Shown here piece by piece: positions 7,095 to 15,301 of a stretch of DNA of 64,000 nucleotides. Source of the DNA: Ramlibacter sp. (GTDB lineage Bacteria; Pseudomonadota; Gammaproteobacteria; Burkholderiales; Burkholderiaceae_C); NCBI GenBank assembly GCA_021323335.1, contig JAJTCN010000002.1, positions 1 to 64,000 of the forward strand, written 5' to 3'. The notes under the pieces were generated by a model. It ran no database searches and had not been told where the DNA came from. It worked only from the letters and a program-made list of their open reading frames with translations. A program made the position numbers and the translations under genes. How positions within the stretch are numbered: position 1 is the first letter of the stretch; each line of letters starts with the position of its first letter.

Positions 7095-9053
7095 ATGTCC
7101 GCCAACCCCGAGAACGTGCCGGCCCGGCCGCTGACCTTCCGCCGCTACAAGGACGGCGACGCCAGCCCCCTGCCGTGGCAGCAGGAGATCTTCGACGCCG
7201 ACCACTCGCACAAGTGCCCGACCTACGTGCAGAGCACGCCGCCGTGCCAGGGCAGCTGCCCGTCCGGCGAGGACATCCGCGGCTACCTGAACATCGTGCG
7301 CGGCATCGAGAAGCCGCCCGCGGGCATGGCGTGGCAGGAATACGCCTGGCGCCGCCTGACCGAGGCCAATCCGCTGCCGTCCGTGATGGGCCGGGTCTGC
7401 CCCGCGCCCTGCGAATCCGGCTGCAACCGCAACGAGGTCGAGGACTTCGTCGGCATCAACTCGGTGGAGCACTTCCTCGGCGAATGGGCGATCCAGAACA
7501 AGCTGGCCTTCCCGAAGCCGCAGCAGCTCACCGGCAAGAAGGTGGCGGTGGTCGGCGGCGGGCCGGCCGGCCTGTCGGTGGCGTACCAGCTGGCGCGCAA
7601 GGGCCACTCGGTGACCATCTTCGACGAGCGCGAGCACCTGGGCGGGATGATGCGCTACGGCATCCCCGGCTTCCGGACGCCGCGTGAAGTGCTGGACGCC
7701 GAGATCCAGCGCATCCTCGACCTGGGCGTGCAGGTGCGGATGCAGTGCCGCATCGGCACCGACGTCACTCTGGAGCAACTGCGGGCCGACCATGACGCCG
7801 TGTTCCTCGGCCTGGGCGCGCAGGCCGGCCGGCCGCTGGCGGTGGAGGGCGCGCAGGCGCCCAACTGCGTGACGGCGACGGCCTTCCTGAAGGCGTTCAA
7901 CGACGGCCGCATGCGCCATGTCGGCAAGCGCGTTGTGGTCGTGGGCGGCGGCGATACTTCCATCGACGTCGCCACCGTCGCCCGCCGCCTGGGCCACATC
8001 GAGCACATGCACGAGGCCGACCTGCCCGAGCGGGTGATCGCCGGCCATGCAGCCCACGATGCCGCCTCGATCTCGGCCCGGCAGGGCGCCGAGGTGACGC
8101 TGACTTCCGTGTTCGCGGTCGAGAAGATGCAGGCCAACCGGCACGAGATCGAGCAGGCGGTGGCCGAAGGCATCGCCATCCGGGGCGGGCTGGTGCCGGT
8201 GGCGGTGGTGCGCGACGCCTCGGGCCGCGCCACGGCGCTGCGCGTGGCCCGCTGCGAGGCGAAGGTCGTCGGCGGACGGCTGGAGGTCAAGCCGATCGAA
8301 GGCACCGAAGAGGACATCGAGGCCGACCTGATCGTGTCGGCCATCGGCCAGGCCGTGGACTTCACCGGCCTCGAAGCCCTGAACAACGGCAAGGGCGGCA
8401 TCACGGCGGACAAGAACTACCAGGTGCAGGGCCAGGAGCGCATGTTCGTCGGCGGCGACGTCGTGCGGCCGCACCTGCTGACCACCGCCATCGGCCACGG
8501 GGCCATCGCGGCCGACGGCATCGACCGCATCCTCGCGGGCGAGCCGATGGACAAGCGGCCCAAGATCGACGTCCACGGCTTCGACCTGATGCGCAAGCTG
8601 GTCGAGAAAGGCCTGCCCACCGAAACCATCCGCGCGCCGCTGCACGGCACCGACAAGAGCGCCGGCGCCATCCACAACTACGAGAACCGCTCCGACCGCT
8701 ACGTCATCCCGCACACCGAGCTGTTCCTGGGCCACTTCCAGTACACGCCGCGCAACCGCCGCCAGGTGCTGACGCTGTCGAAGGAGGAGGCGCTGTCCAA
8801 CTTCGAGGAGCGCATGCTGCCGCTGCTGGAGCAGCAGGCGCAGGCCGAGGCCAAGCGGTGCATGAGCTGCGGCCAGTGCTTCGAGTGCGACAACTGCGTC
8901 GTCTATTGCCCGCAGACGGCGGTGTTCAAGGTGCCCAAGGGCAAGGCGACCACCGGCCGCTATGTCGACACCGACTACGCCAAGTGCATCGGCTGCCACA
9001 TCTGCAAGGACGTGTGCCCCACGGGCTACATCCAGATGGGGCTGGGGGAGTAG
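7095..9053 (+). CDS. dsrL: DsrL, iron-sulfur flavoprotein NAD(P)H:acceptor oxidoreductase
   Basis: 652 residues, close to Allochromatium DsrL. Order of parts: N-terminal cysteine-rich GltD-like iron-sulfur region (CPTYVQSTPPCQGSCPSG and CPAPCESGC), FAD-binding GGGPAGL near residue 155, NAD(P)H-binding GGGDTSID near residue 280, and a C-terminal ferredoxin domain with CMSCGQCFECDNCVVYCP and CIGCHICKDVCP. It couples rDsrAB electrons to NAD(P)+ in oxidisers. Its presence is one of the best marks of oxidative direction. It sits between dsrK and dsrJ as in Allochromatium. Confidence 0.97.
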   Translation: MSANPENVPARPLTFRRYKDGDASPLPWQQEIFDADHSHKCPTYVQSTPPCQGSCPSGEDIRGYLNIVRGIEKPPAGMAWQEYAWRRLTEANPLPSVMGRVCPAPCESGCNRNEVEDFVGINSVEHFLGEWAIQNKLAFPKPQQLTGKKVAVVGGGPAGLSVAYQLARKGHSVTIFDEREHLGGMMRYGIPGFRTPREVLDAEIQRILDLGVQVRMQCRIGTDVTLEQLRADHDAVFLGLGAQAGRPLAVEGAQAPNCVTATAFLKAFNDGRMRHVGKRVVVVGGGDTSIDVATVARRLGHIEHMHEADLPERVIAGHAAHDAASISARQGAEVTLTSVFAVEKMQANRHEIEQAVAEGIAIRGGLVPVAVVRDASGRATALRVARCEAKVVGGRLEVKPIEGTEEDIEADLIVSAIGQAVDFTGLEALNNGKGGITADKNYQVQGQERMFVGGDVVRPHLLTTAIGHGAIAADGIDRILAGEPMDKRPKIDVHGFDLMRKLVEKGLPTETIRAPLHGTDKSAGAIHNYENRSDRYVIPHTELFLGHFQYTPRNRRQVLTLSKEEALSNFEERMLPLLEQQAQAEAKRCMSCGQCFECDNCVVYCPQTAVFKVPKGKATTGRYVDTDYAKCIGCHICKDVCPTGYIQMGLGE

Positions 9054-9057
9054 CGCC

Positions 9058-9516
9058 GTGTTGCGCCGCGTGGCATCGGTGCTGCTGCTGGCCCTGGCCT
9101 GTGCCGGGTCCCAGGCGCAGGACGCGCGCACGCCGCGGCCGGTGATCGAGCCTGCCCGGGGCGGACAGTGCGTGGCCGACCCGGCCTTCATGCGGCGCAA
9201 CCACATGGACCTGCTCAAGCACCAGCGCGACGACACGGTGCGCGCCGGCGCGCGGGCCGGCAAGTTCAGCCTGCAGGCCTGCATCCAGTGCCATGCCAGC
9301 CAGCAGACCCGCAGCGTCGCGCAGGCCGAGACCAACTTCTGCGTCAGCTGCCACAGCTACGCGGCCGTGAAGATCGACTGCTTCGAATGCCATGCGGCGC
9401 AGCCGAAGGAAGGCACGGCCTTCCATCCGCTGGTGCCGGTCGGGCCCGGCGCAGCCGGCGCCATGCGGCTGGCCGCCAAGGTGCGCGAGCTCGGCCGCGA
9501 AGGAGCCGCGAAGTGA
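9058..9516 (+). CDS. dsrJ: DsrJ, periplasmic triheme cytochrome c
   Basis: 152 residues from GTG at 9058. An uncleaved or cleavable N-terminal hydrophobic segment (residues 5-17) is followed by three CxxCH motifs, CIQCH (74-78), CVSCH (94-98) and CFECH (106-110). Cys38 lies upstream and may correspond to the unusual cysteine haem ligand known in DsrJ, an inference from position. The protein is the periplasmic electron-transfer part of DsrMKJOP. The stop overlaps the dsrO start by 4 bases (GTGA), so the two are coupled. Confidence 0.95.
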   Translation: MLRRVASVLLLALACAGSQAQDARTPRPVIEPARGGQCVADPAFMRRNHMDLLKHQRDDTVRAGARAGKFSLQACIQCHASQQTRSVAQAETNFCVSCHSYAAVKIDCFECHAAQPKEGTAFHPLVPVGPGAAGAMRLAAKVRELGREGAAK

Positions 9517-10235
9517 GCCGCCGCGGCTTCCTCGCGGTCGCGGCGGCGGGGCTCGGCGGCCTCCTGCTCGCCCCCGGCGTGCGACTGATCGAGATCGCGC
9601 AGGCCGCCGCGCCGCAGGCCGGGGTGAAGCCCGGGGTGCGCTGGGGCATGCTCATCGACGCGACCAAGTGCGCACCGGGCTGCGACGACTGCGTCAAGGC
9701 CTGCCGCACCGAGAACGGCCTGCCGCAGGACCCCAAGCCGACCGACGCGCAGTGGATCCGCAAGATCGAGATCAAGGAGATCCGGACCGGCCGCACGGCG
9801 TCCGCCCCGGTGATGTGCCAGCACTGCGCCGAGCCGCCCTGCGTGGACGTCTGCCCGACCGGCGCCTCGTTCAAGCGTGCCGACGGCATCGTGCTGGTGG
9901 ATCGCCATTCCTGCATCGGCTGCCGCTACTGCGTGATGGCCTGTCCCTACAAGGCGCGGTCCTTCGTCCATGAGCCGGTGACGGACCAGCAGCCGGACGT
10001 GCCGCGCGGCAAGGGCTGCGTCGAGGGCTGCACGCTGTGCGTCCACCGGCTCGACCGCGGCCAGTCCGTCACGGCCTGTGCCGAAGCCTGCGCCAGGGCG
10101 GGGCACCACGCGATCGTCTTCGGCGACCTCAACGACCCCGGCAGCGAGATCTCGCAGCGGGTGCGCGAGTGGACCACCACGCAGCTGCGCGCCGACCTGA
10201 AGCTCGACCCGGGCGTGCGCTACCGGGGGATCTGA
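9513..10235 (+). CDS. dsrO: DsrO, periplasmic iron-sulfur subunit of the DsrMKJOP complex
   Basis: 240 residues from GTG 9513, which overlaps dsrJ and places a twin-arginine signal (SRRGFLAV) at residues 2-9. This start is therefore preferred. Four [4Fe-4S] clusters are predicted from CAPGCDDCVKAC, CQHCAEPPCVDVCP, CIGCRYCVMACP and CVEGCTLCVHR with ACAEAC. It is exported folded and transfers electrons between DsrP and DsrJ. Confidence 0.96.
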   Translation: MSRRGFLAVAAAGLGGLLLAPGVRLIEIAQAAAPQAGVKPGVRWGMLIDATKCAPGCDDCVKACRTENGLPQDPKPTDAQWIRKIEIKEIRTGRTASAPVMCQHCAEPPCVDVCPTGASFKRADGIVLVDRHSCIGCRYCVMACPYKARSFVHEPVTDQQPDVPRGKGCVEGCTLCVHRLDRGQSVTACAEACARAGHHAIVFGDLNDPGSEISQRVREWTTTQLRADLKLDPGVRYRGI

Positions 10236-10238
10236 AGC

Positions 10239-11423
10239 ATGGAAACCGCGCGCTCCACCCGCACCTTCTGGCTGCTCGCCGGTCTCGGCGGCGCGCTCAC
10301 CGCCGTCGGCCTGGGCGCCGCCCACTTCATGGAGACGCACGGTCACATCGTCACCGGCATGGGCAACGAGGTGGTCTGGGGCCTGCCGCACGTGTTCGCG
10401 ATCTTCATGGTCGTGGCTGCCTCCGGCGTGCTGAACATGGCCTCGGTCGGCTCCGTGTTCGGCCAGCCGGCGTACAAGACGCGCGCGCGCCTGTCGGGCC
10501 TGCTGTCGCTGGCGTTGCTGGCGGGCGGCCTGATGGTGCTGATGCTGGACCTGGGCCGGCCCGAGCGCGTGATCGTCGCCGCCACGCACTACAACTTCCG
10601 CTCCGTCTTCGCCTGGAACGTGTTCCTCTATTCGGGCATGGCGGCCATCGTCGTGGTCTACCTGTGGACGATGTTGCAGCCGGGACTGGACAAATGGTCG
10701 AAGCCGGCCGGCATCGCCGCGCTCGGCTGGCGCTTCATCCTGACCACGGGCACGGGCTCGATCTTCGGCTTCCTGGTGGCGCGCGAGGCTTACCAGTCGG
10801 CGCTGCTGGCGCCGCTGTTCATCCTGTTCTCGCTCGCCTGGGGACTGGCGCTGTTCCTGCTGGTGCAGGCGCTGCTGTCCGCGCGGGCCGGGCTGGCCGT
10901 GCCGGACGCGGTGCTCGGCCGCCTGGCGCGGCTGCTCGGCATCTTCGTCGCGGCCTGCCTCTACCTGGTCGCCGTGCAGCACATGACGCACCTGTACGAA
11001 GCCCGGCGTGGCGGCTTCGAGGCCTTCCTCCTGCTGGGGCGCAACGGCGGCGCGCCGTACGCCACCCTGTTCTGGGCCGGCTACGTGCTGCTCGGATCCG
11101 TGTTGCCGTTGCTGCTGCTGTTCCACCCCGCCCTGCGCAGCCCGCGTGGCGTGACGGCCGCCGCGGCGCTGGTCCTGATCGGCGCGTTCGCGTGGCTGTA
11201 CGCCTTCATCGTCGGCGGCCAGGCCTTCCCGCTGGACATCTTCCCTGGCCACGAAGTCCGCAGCAGCTTCGGCGACGGCGCAGTGGCGCGCTATGTGCCG
11301 AGCGTGCCGGAAGCGCTGCTCGGCATCGGCGGGCTGGGCGCGGCCCTCCTGGTCACCACGATCGGCATGCGGCTGTTCGACATGCGGCCGCATGACACGC
11401 CGGCCGCACCCGCGAAGGCCTGA
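10239..11423 (+). CDS. dsrP: DsrP, NrfD-family membrane quinone-interacting subunit
   Basis: 394 residues with about ten hydrophobic membrane segments, matching the NrfD/PsrC family and DsrP length. Together with DsrM it gives DsrMKJOP two quinone-linked modules. Begins 3 bases after dsrO; dsrN follows 4 bases later. Confidence 0.95.
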   Translation: METARSTRTFWLLAGLGGALTAVGLGAAHFMETHGHIVTGMGNEVVWGLPHVFAIFMVVAASGVLNMASVGSVFGQPAYKTRARLSGLLSLALLAGGLMVLMLDLGRPERVIVAATHYNFRSVFAWNVFLYSGMAAIVVVYLWTMLQPGLDKWSKPAGIAALGWRFILTTGTGSIFGFLVAREAYQSALLAPLFILFSLAWGLALFLLVQALLSARAGLAVPDAVLGRLARLLGIFVAACLYLVAVQHMTHLYEARRGGFEAFLLLGRNGGAPYATLFWAGYVLLGSVLPLLLLFHPALRSPRGVTAAAALVLIGAFAWLYAFIVGGQAFPLDIFPGHEVRSSFGDGAVARYVPSVPEALLGIGGLGAALLVTTIGMRLFDMRPHDTPAAPAKA

Positions 11424-11427
11424 CGCC

Positions 11428-12843
11428 ATGGACCGCCTGCTCATCTCCGCGCCGCAGAAATCCTCGGGCAAGACGACCGTGACGCTCGGCCTGTGCGCCG
11501 CGCTGGCGGCGGCCGGCACGCGGGTGCAGCCCTTCAAGAAAGGGCCGGACTACATCGATCCCATGTGGCTGGCGCGCGCGGCGGGGCGACCCTGCTTCAA
11601 TCTCGACCCGTACCTGATGGACGACGCGGCGCTGGTGCGTTGCTTCCGCCAGGGCCTGGCCGGCGCGGACCTTGCGCTGGTGGAGGGCAACCACGGCCTG
11701 CACGACGGGATCGCCCTCGACGGCACCAACAGCAACGCCGCGCTGGCGCGGCGGCTGGGCCTCCCGGTGGTGCTGGCGATCGACGCGCGCGGCATGAACC
11801 GCGGCATCGCGCCGCTGGTGCTCGGGTTCCAGGCGTTCGAGCCGATGATCCGCATCGCCGGCGTGATCCTCAACCGGGTGGGTGGCAGCCGCCACGAGGA
11901 CAAGCTGCGCGCCGCCCTCGCGTACTACACCGACGTGCCGGTGCTGGGCGCGATCGCCGAGGACGCGCGCCTGGCGCTGGACGAGCGCCACCTGGGCCTG
12001 GTGGCCTGCGCCGAACTGGACGACACCGAGGCGCGCGTGCGGCGCATCGGTCGCATCGTCGGCGGGCAGCTCGACTTGCCGGCGTTGCGGGCTGTCGCCG
12101 CCAGCGCGGCCCCGGGATTCGATCCCGCCCCCGTGCTCGCGCACGCCGCAGCCGACGTGCGCATCGGCATCGCCCGCGACCGGGCCTTCAGCTTCTACTA
12201 TCCGGACGACCTCGCCGCCCTGGAAGCGGCCGGCGCGCGGCTGGTGCCCTTCGACACCCTGCGCGACAGCCGCCTGCCCGACGTCGATGGGCTGTTCATC
12301 GGGGGCGGCTTTCCCGAGACCTGCATGGCGGAGCTCGAAGCCAACGCGGCGATGCGCGCCGCCCTGCGCGCTGCGATCGAGGACGGCATGCCGGCGTATG
12401 CCGAATGCGGCGGGCTGATGTACCTCGCCCGCAGCATCCAGTGGCTGGGCCGCTCGGCCCGCATGGTCGGCGCGATCCCCGGGGATGCGGTGATGCAGGC
12501 GCGGCCGGTCGGGCGGGGCTACGTGCACCTGCGCGAGACCGCGGCGCTGCCCTGGCCCGGCGGCGCGGCCGGCGCGGCGGTGCGCGGGCACGAGTTCCAT
12601 CACTCCCGCCTGGACAACCTGCCGGCCGGCCTGGCCTTCGCCTGGCAGGTCGAACGCGGCCACGGCATCGACGGCCAGCGCGACGGCGTGCGCGTGCACA
12701 ACCTCGTCGCGTCCTATGCCCACCTGCGCAGCGCCGCGGGCTCGGACTGGGCCGCGCGCTTCGTCGCCTTCGTGCGGGCCAGCCGGGCGCAGCGCGCGCA
12801 GTGCGCCCCGGACGCGGCGCTGGCGCTGGCGCTGGCGGATTGA
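11428..12843 (+). CDS. dsrN: DsrN, cobyrinate a,c-diamide synthase-like siroheme amidase
   Basis: 471 residues. An N-terminal P-loop of the dethiobiotin-synthetase/CobB type (APQKSSGKTT, residues 8-17) is followed by a C-terminal class I glutamine amidotransferase-like domain with nucleophile Cys in YAECGGLMYL and a late GHEFHHS segment. DsrN is thought to amidate siroheme to the siro(haem)amide form used by DsrAB. Placed after dsrP as in Allochromatium. Confidence 0.95.
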   Translation: MDRLLISAPQKSSGKTTVTLGLCAALAAAGTRVQPFKKGPDYIDPMWLARAAGRPCFNLDPYLMDDAALVRCFRQGLAGADLALVEGNHGLHDGIALDGTNSNAALARRLGLPVVLAIDARGMNRGIAPLVLGFQAFEPMIRIAGVILNRVGGSRHEDKLRAALAYYTDVPVLGAIAEDARLALDERHLGLVACAELDDTEARVRRIGRIVGGQLDLPALRAVAASAAPGFDPAPVLAHAAADVRIGIARDRAFSFYYPDDLAALEAAGARLVPFDTLRDSRLPDVDGLFIGGGFPETCMAELEANAAMRAALRAAIEDGMPAYAECGGLMYLARSIQWLGRSARMVGAIPGDAVMQARPVGRGYVHLRETAALPWPGGAAGAAVRGHEFHHSRLDNLPAGLAFAWQVERGHGIDGQRDGVRVHNLVASYAHLRSAAGSDWAARFVAFVRASRAQRAQCAPDAALALALAD

Positions 12844-12846
12844 GCG

Positions 12847-13212
12847 ATGGGGGCCACCATGCAGCCGGACATGCAGCGAACCGTCCACGCCGGCGGGCGC
12901 GACATCCCCACGGACTCCGAGGGCTACCTGCGCAACCTGCAGGACTGGTCGGAGGACTTCACGCGCGCCCTCGCGCGCGAGGAGAACCTGGTGCTGACGC
13001 AGGAACACTGGGAGGTGATCCGTTTCCTGCGCGACTACTACCAGCAGCACGGCGTGCAGGCGCAGGTGCGGGTGATGATCCGCCACTTCACCGCACGCTG
13101 GGGCACGCGGCGCGGCAGCAACCACTACCTGCACGCGCTGTTCCCGATCGGCGGTCCGCAAAAGCAGGGCAACCGCCTCGCGGGCCTGCTGCGGACCAAG
13201 GGCGAACACTGA
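12847..13212 (+). CDS. DsrC-family paralogue lacking all cysteines (RspA-like)
   Basis: 121 residues with the DsrC fold hallmarks (EGYLRNLQDWSEDF, EHWEVIRFLRDYY and a HYLHALFP region). The C-terminal arm reads GPQKQGNRLAGLLRTKGEH, so both sulfur-carrying cysteines are missing, and there is no cysteine anywhere in the protein. It cannot act as a sulfur carrier. Such cysteine-free homologues have been grouped as RspA (regulatory sulfur-related proteins); a regulatory or DsrAB-docking role is inference. The start could also be Met5 (12859). It follows dsrN by 3 bases and is surely co-transcribed with the operon. Confidence 0.85.
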   Translation: MGATMQPDMQRTVHAGGRDIPTDSEGYLRNLQDWSEDFTRALAREENLVLTQEHWEVIRFLRDYYQQHGVQAQVRVMIRHFTARWGTRRGSNHYLHALFPIGGPQKQGNRLAGLLRTKGEH

Positions 13213-13225
13213 AAGGAGCATGGCC

Positions 13226-13579
13226 ATGGCATTCCACATGACGGGCGCCGCGGCGCGCGAGATCCTGGCGGCGGCGCAGCGCAGCGGCGCGGCGGGCGCG
13301 GCCCTGCGCGTCGCCGCGAAGCCTTCGCGCGAAGGCATGTCCTACGGCATGGGCTTCGACGACCCGGCCCCGGGCGACGAGGTCGCGGTCTTCGACGGCC
13401 TCACCGTGCTCATCGGGGCGGAGAGCGGCGCCTGGCTGGCGGAAACGGTCCTCGACTTCGTCGAGCTCGACGCCGGCGGCCACGACTTCATCTTCGTGCA
13501 GCCGCAGCCGGCGTCCTCGGGCGGCTGCGCGAGCCAGCCGCGCTCCTGCGGCAGCGGCCGCTGCGGCAGTTGCGGCTGA
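13226..13579 (+). CDS. dsrR: DsrR, A-type iron-sulfur carrier-like protein with a Cys-rich tail
   Basis: 117 residues from ATG 13226, chosen over the ATG at 13220 because AAGGAG at 13213-13218 then has normal spacing. The fold is IscA-like and the MGFDD stretch follows the pattern of Allochromatium DsrR, which also lacks the conserved cluster cysteines: the first IscA cysteine position here reads [11 protein letters not shown]. Unusually, the last 20 or so residues contain four cysteines in a Gly/Ser-rich tail ([19 protein letters not shown]). Allochromatium DsrR is reported to act after transcription on dsr expression. Confidence 0.88.
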   Translation: MAFHMTGAAAREILAAAQRSGAAGAALRVAAKPSREGMSYGMGFDDPAPGDEVAVFDGLTVLIGAESGAWLAETVLDFVELDAGGHDFIFVQPQPASSGGCASQPRSCGSGRCGSCG

Positions 13580-13595
13580 ACGTCGAGGAGGCCCC

Positions 13596-14441
13596 ATGAA
13601 CTCGTTCGTCGATCTCAAGTCCATGCTGTCCGCCAGCCGCGCGAGCTGCGGCACCGTCTACCTGGTGGGCGCCGGGCCGGGCGACCCGGACCTGCTGACC
13701 CTGCGCGCCGCCCGCCTGCTGGCGCAGGCCGATGCGGTGGTGTACGACCACCTGGTCGGCGCCGACGTGCTGGAGCTGGTCGCGCCGCACGCACAGCGCA
13801 TCTACGTCGGCAAGGAGCGGGCCAAGCACACGCTGCAGCAGGAGGGCATCAACACGCTGCTGGTGCGCCTGGCGCGCGAACACGCCTGCGTGGTGCGGCT
13901 CAAGGGCGGCGACCCCTTCGTGTTCGGCCGCGGGGGCGAGGAGCTGCAGGTGCTGGCCGCCGAAGGCGTGCCTTTCGAGGTGGTTCCGGGCGTGACGGCC
14001 GGCTGCGGCGTAGCCGCCTATGCGGGGATTCCGCTCACGCACCGCGACCACGCCCAGAGCTGCCTGTTCGTCACCGGGCACCTGAAGGACGGCAGCTGCG
14101 ACCTCGACTGGCCCGCCATCGCCCGGCGCCGCCAGACCGTCGTGATCTACATGGGCCTGGCCGGCCTGGCCACCATCTGCGAACGCCTCATCGCGCACGG
14201 CCTGCCGCCCGACTGGCCGGCGGCGGTGGTGGAGCAGGGCACCCTGGTCGACCAGCGCGTGGTGACGGCGACGCTGGCCACGCTGGCGGAGGCCGTGGAC
14301 AACGCGGGGCTGGAGTCGCCGTGCCTCACGATCGTCGGCGAAGTCGTCCGGCTGCGCGACCAGCTCGCCTGGTTCGAGCCGCGCGCGGGCGTGACCGCCA
14401 CCACCGAAACGCGCCCCTTGCCCGTTGCCGCGCTTTCGTGA
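13596..14441 (+). CDS. cobA: Uroporphyrinogen-III C-methyltransferase (siroheme synthesis)
   Basis: 281 residues from ATG 13596 behind GGAGG. The SUMT signature [18 protein letters not shown] is near the N-terminus, followed by [17 protein letters not shown] and [20 protein letters not shown]. It makes precorrin-2, the precursor of siroheme for DsrAB. Only the methyltransferase domain of CysG is present; the dehydrogenase/ferrochelatase part must be elsewhere. The gene could equally be called the methyltransferase part of cysG. Last gene of the dsr operon. Confidence 0.93.
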   Translation: MNSFVDLKSMLSASRASCGTVYLVGAGPGDPDLLTLRAARLLAQADAVVYDHLVGADVLELVAPHAQRIYVGKERAKHTLQQEGINTLLVRLAREHACVVRLKGGDPFVFGRGGEELQVLAAEGVPFEVVPGVTAGCGVAAYAGIPLTHRDHAQSCLFVTGHLKDGSCDLDWPAIARRRQTVVIYMGLAGLATICERLIAHGLPPDWPAAVVEQGTLVDQRVVTATLATLAEAVDNAGLESPCLTIVGEVVRLRDQLAWFEPRAGVTATTETRPLPVAALS

Positions 14442-14460
14442 CCCGGTGGACGCGACGTTT

Positions 14461-14599
14461 CGTAGGCCGGCGGTGAGCCCGAAGGCGAACCCCGGTGTGC
14501 GCGCTCCGGAGGGACGAGAGCGGGCGAAGGATTTCATGCGTTGAAGAACCGAGGCGCGGCACCCATGACACCGGGGTTCCTGCTTCACCCCGGCCTACG
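14461..14599. repeat. Inverted REP-like repeat after the dsr operon
   Basis: Left unit at 14461-14498 (starts CGTAGGCCGGCGGTGAGC, ends AACCCCGGTGT) is mirrored by 14568-14599 (ends CACCCCGGCCTACG), with about 70 bases between. The units resemble dispersed intergenic repeats of Burkholderiales. It lies between the convergent 3' ends of cobA and the response regulator and may help terminate both transcripts. The rest of 14442-14632 holds no gene. Confidence 0.65.
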
Positions 14600-14632
14600 G
14601 GTGATGTGGGCCTTTGTGCGCGAGCGGGAGTT

Positions 14633-15301
14633 TCAGCGCGCCGAGGCCGCTGCCGCCGCCCGCGCCTCCACCGCGAACACCGCCGCCTCCACCCGCGAAC
14701 TCAGGTTCAGCTTCGCCAGGATGTGCCGCACATGCAGCTTGACGGTGTCGTGGCTGATGTCGAGCGCGCGGGCGATGGTCTTGTTGCTCTCGCCGCGCGC
14801 GAGGTGTTCGAGGATCTGCCGTTCCCGGTCGGTGAGCGAGGCCAGCACATCCCGCTGCTCGGGCCCCGCGCGTTCGGTACTGAGCATCTGGGCCAGCTTC
14901 AGCATCAGGGCGGGCGCCACCACGAGCTCGCCGCGCGCCGCGCGCACGATGGCCGCGATGACGTCCTCCGGTTCCATGTCCTTCAGCAGGTAGCCCCGGA
15001 CGCCGAGCCGCAGCGCGGCCGCCAGGTCCTCCTGCGCGTCGCTCATGGTCAGGATCAGCGCGGGTGTCTGGATGCCGGCGGCGCGCAGTTGCCGCAACAG
15101 GCTCAGGCCGTCCGTGGTGGGCATGCGCAGGTCCAGCACCGCGAGGTCGGGCTGGTGCTGGCGCAGCAGGTCGGCCACCTTTTCCGGGTCGCCGGTGGCA
15201 ACGACCTCCATGTGCGCCCGCTGCGTGAGCAGGTCCGTCAGGCCGCTGCGGCACAGGGCGTGGTCCTCCACCAGGAGGATTTTCAGGGACGGCGTGTTCA
15301 C
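14633..15301 (-). CDS. NarL/FixJ-family response regulator
   Basis: 222 residues from GTG 15301. N-terminal receiver domain (KILLVEDHALCRSGL; phospho-acceptor Asp in LAVLDLRMPTTDG near residue 60; Lys in GYLLKDME), then a LuxR-type DNA-binding domain (LTDRERQILEHLARGESNK and an HDTVKLHVRHIL recognition region). The kinase gene overlaps by 4 bases, so this is its partner. Its position between dsr and the exporter/soe genes makes it the likely regulator of some of them. Candidate sites with TACCC/GGGTA arms are noted at 16598-16647 and 17872-17915. Confidence 0.92.
   Translation of the reverse strand: MNTPSLKILLVEDHALCRSGLTDLLTQRAHMEVVATGDPEKVADLLRQHQPDLAVLDLRMPTTDGLSLLRQLRAAGIQTPALILTMSDAQEDLAAALRLGVRGYLLKDMEPEDVIAAIVRAARGELVVAPALMLKLAQMLSTERAGPEQRDVLASLTDRERQILEHLARGESNKTIARALDISHDTVKLHVRHILAKLNLSSRVEAAVFAVEARAAAAASAR

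Noticed and set aside
984-14441. Sulfate-reducing direction of the dsr system
   Set aside because: dsrEFH, dsrL and the neighbouring sulfite dehydrogenase are marks of the oxidative type; no DsrD-like gene was seen.
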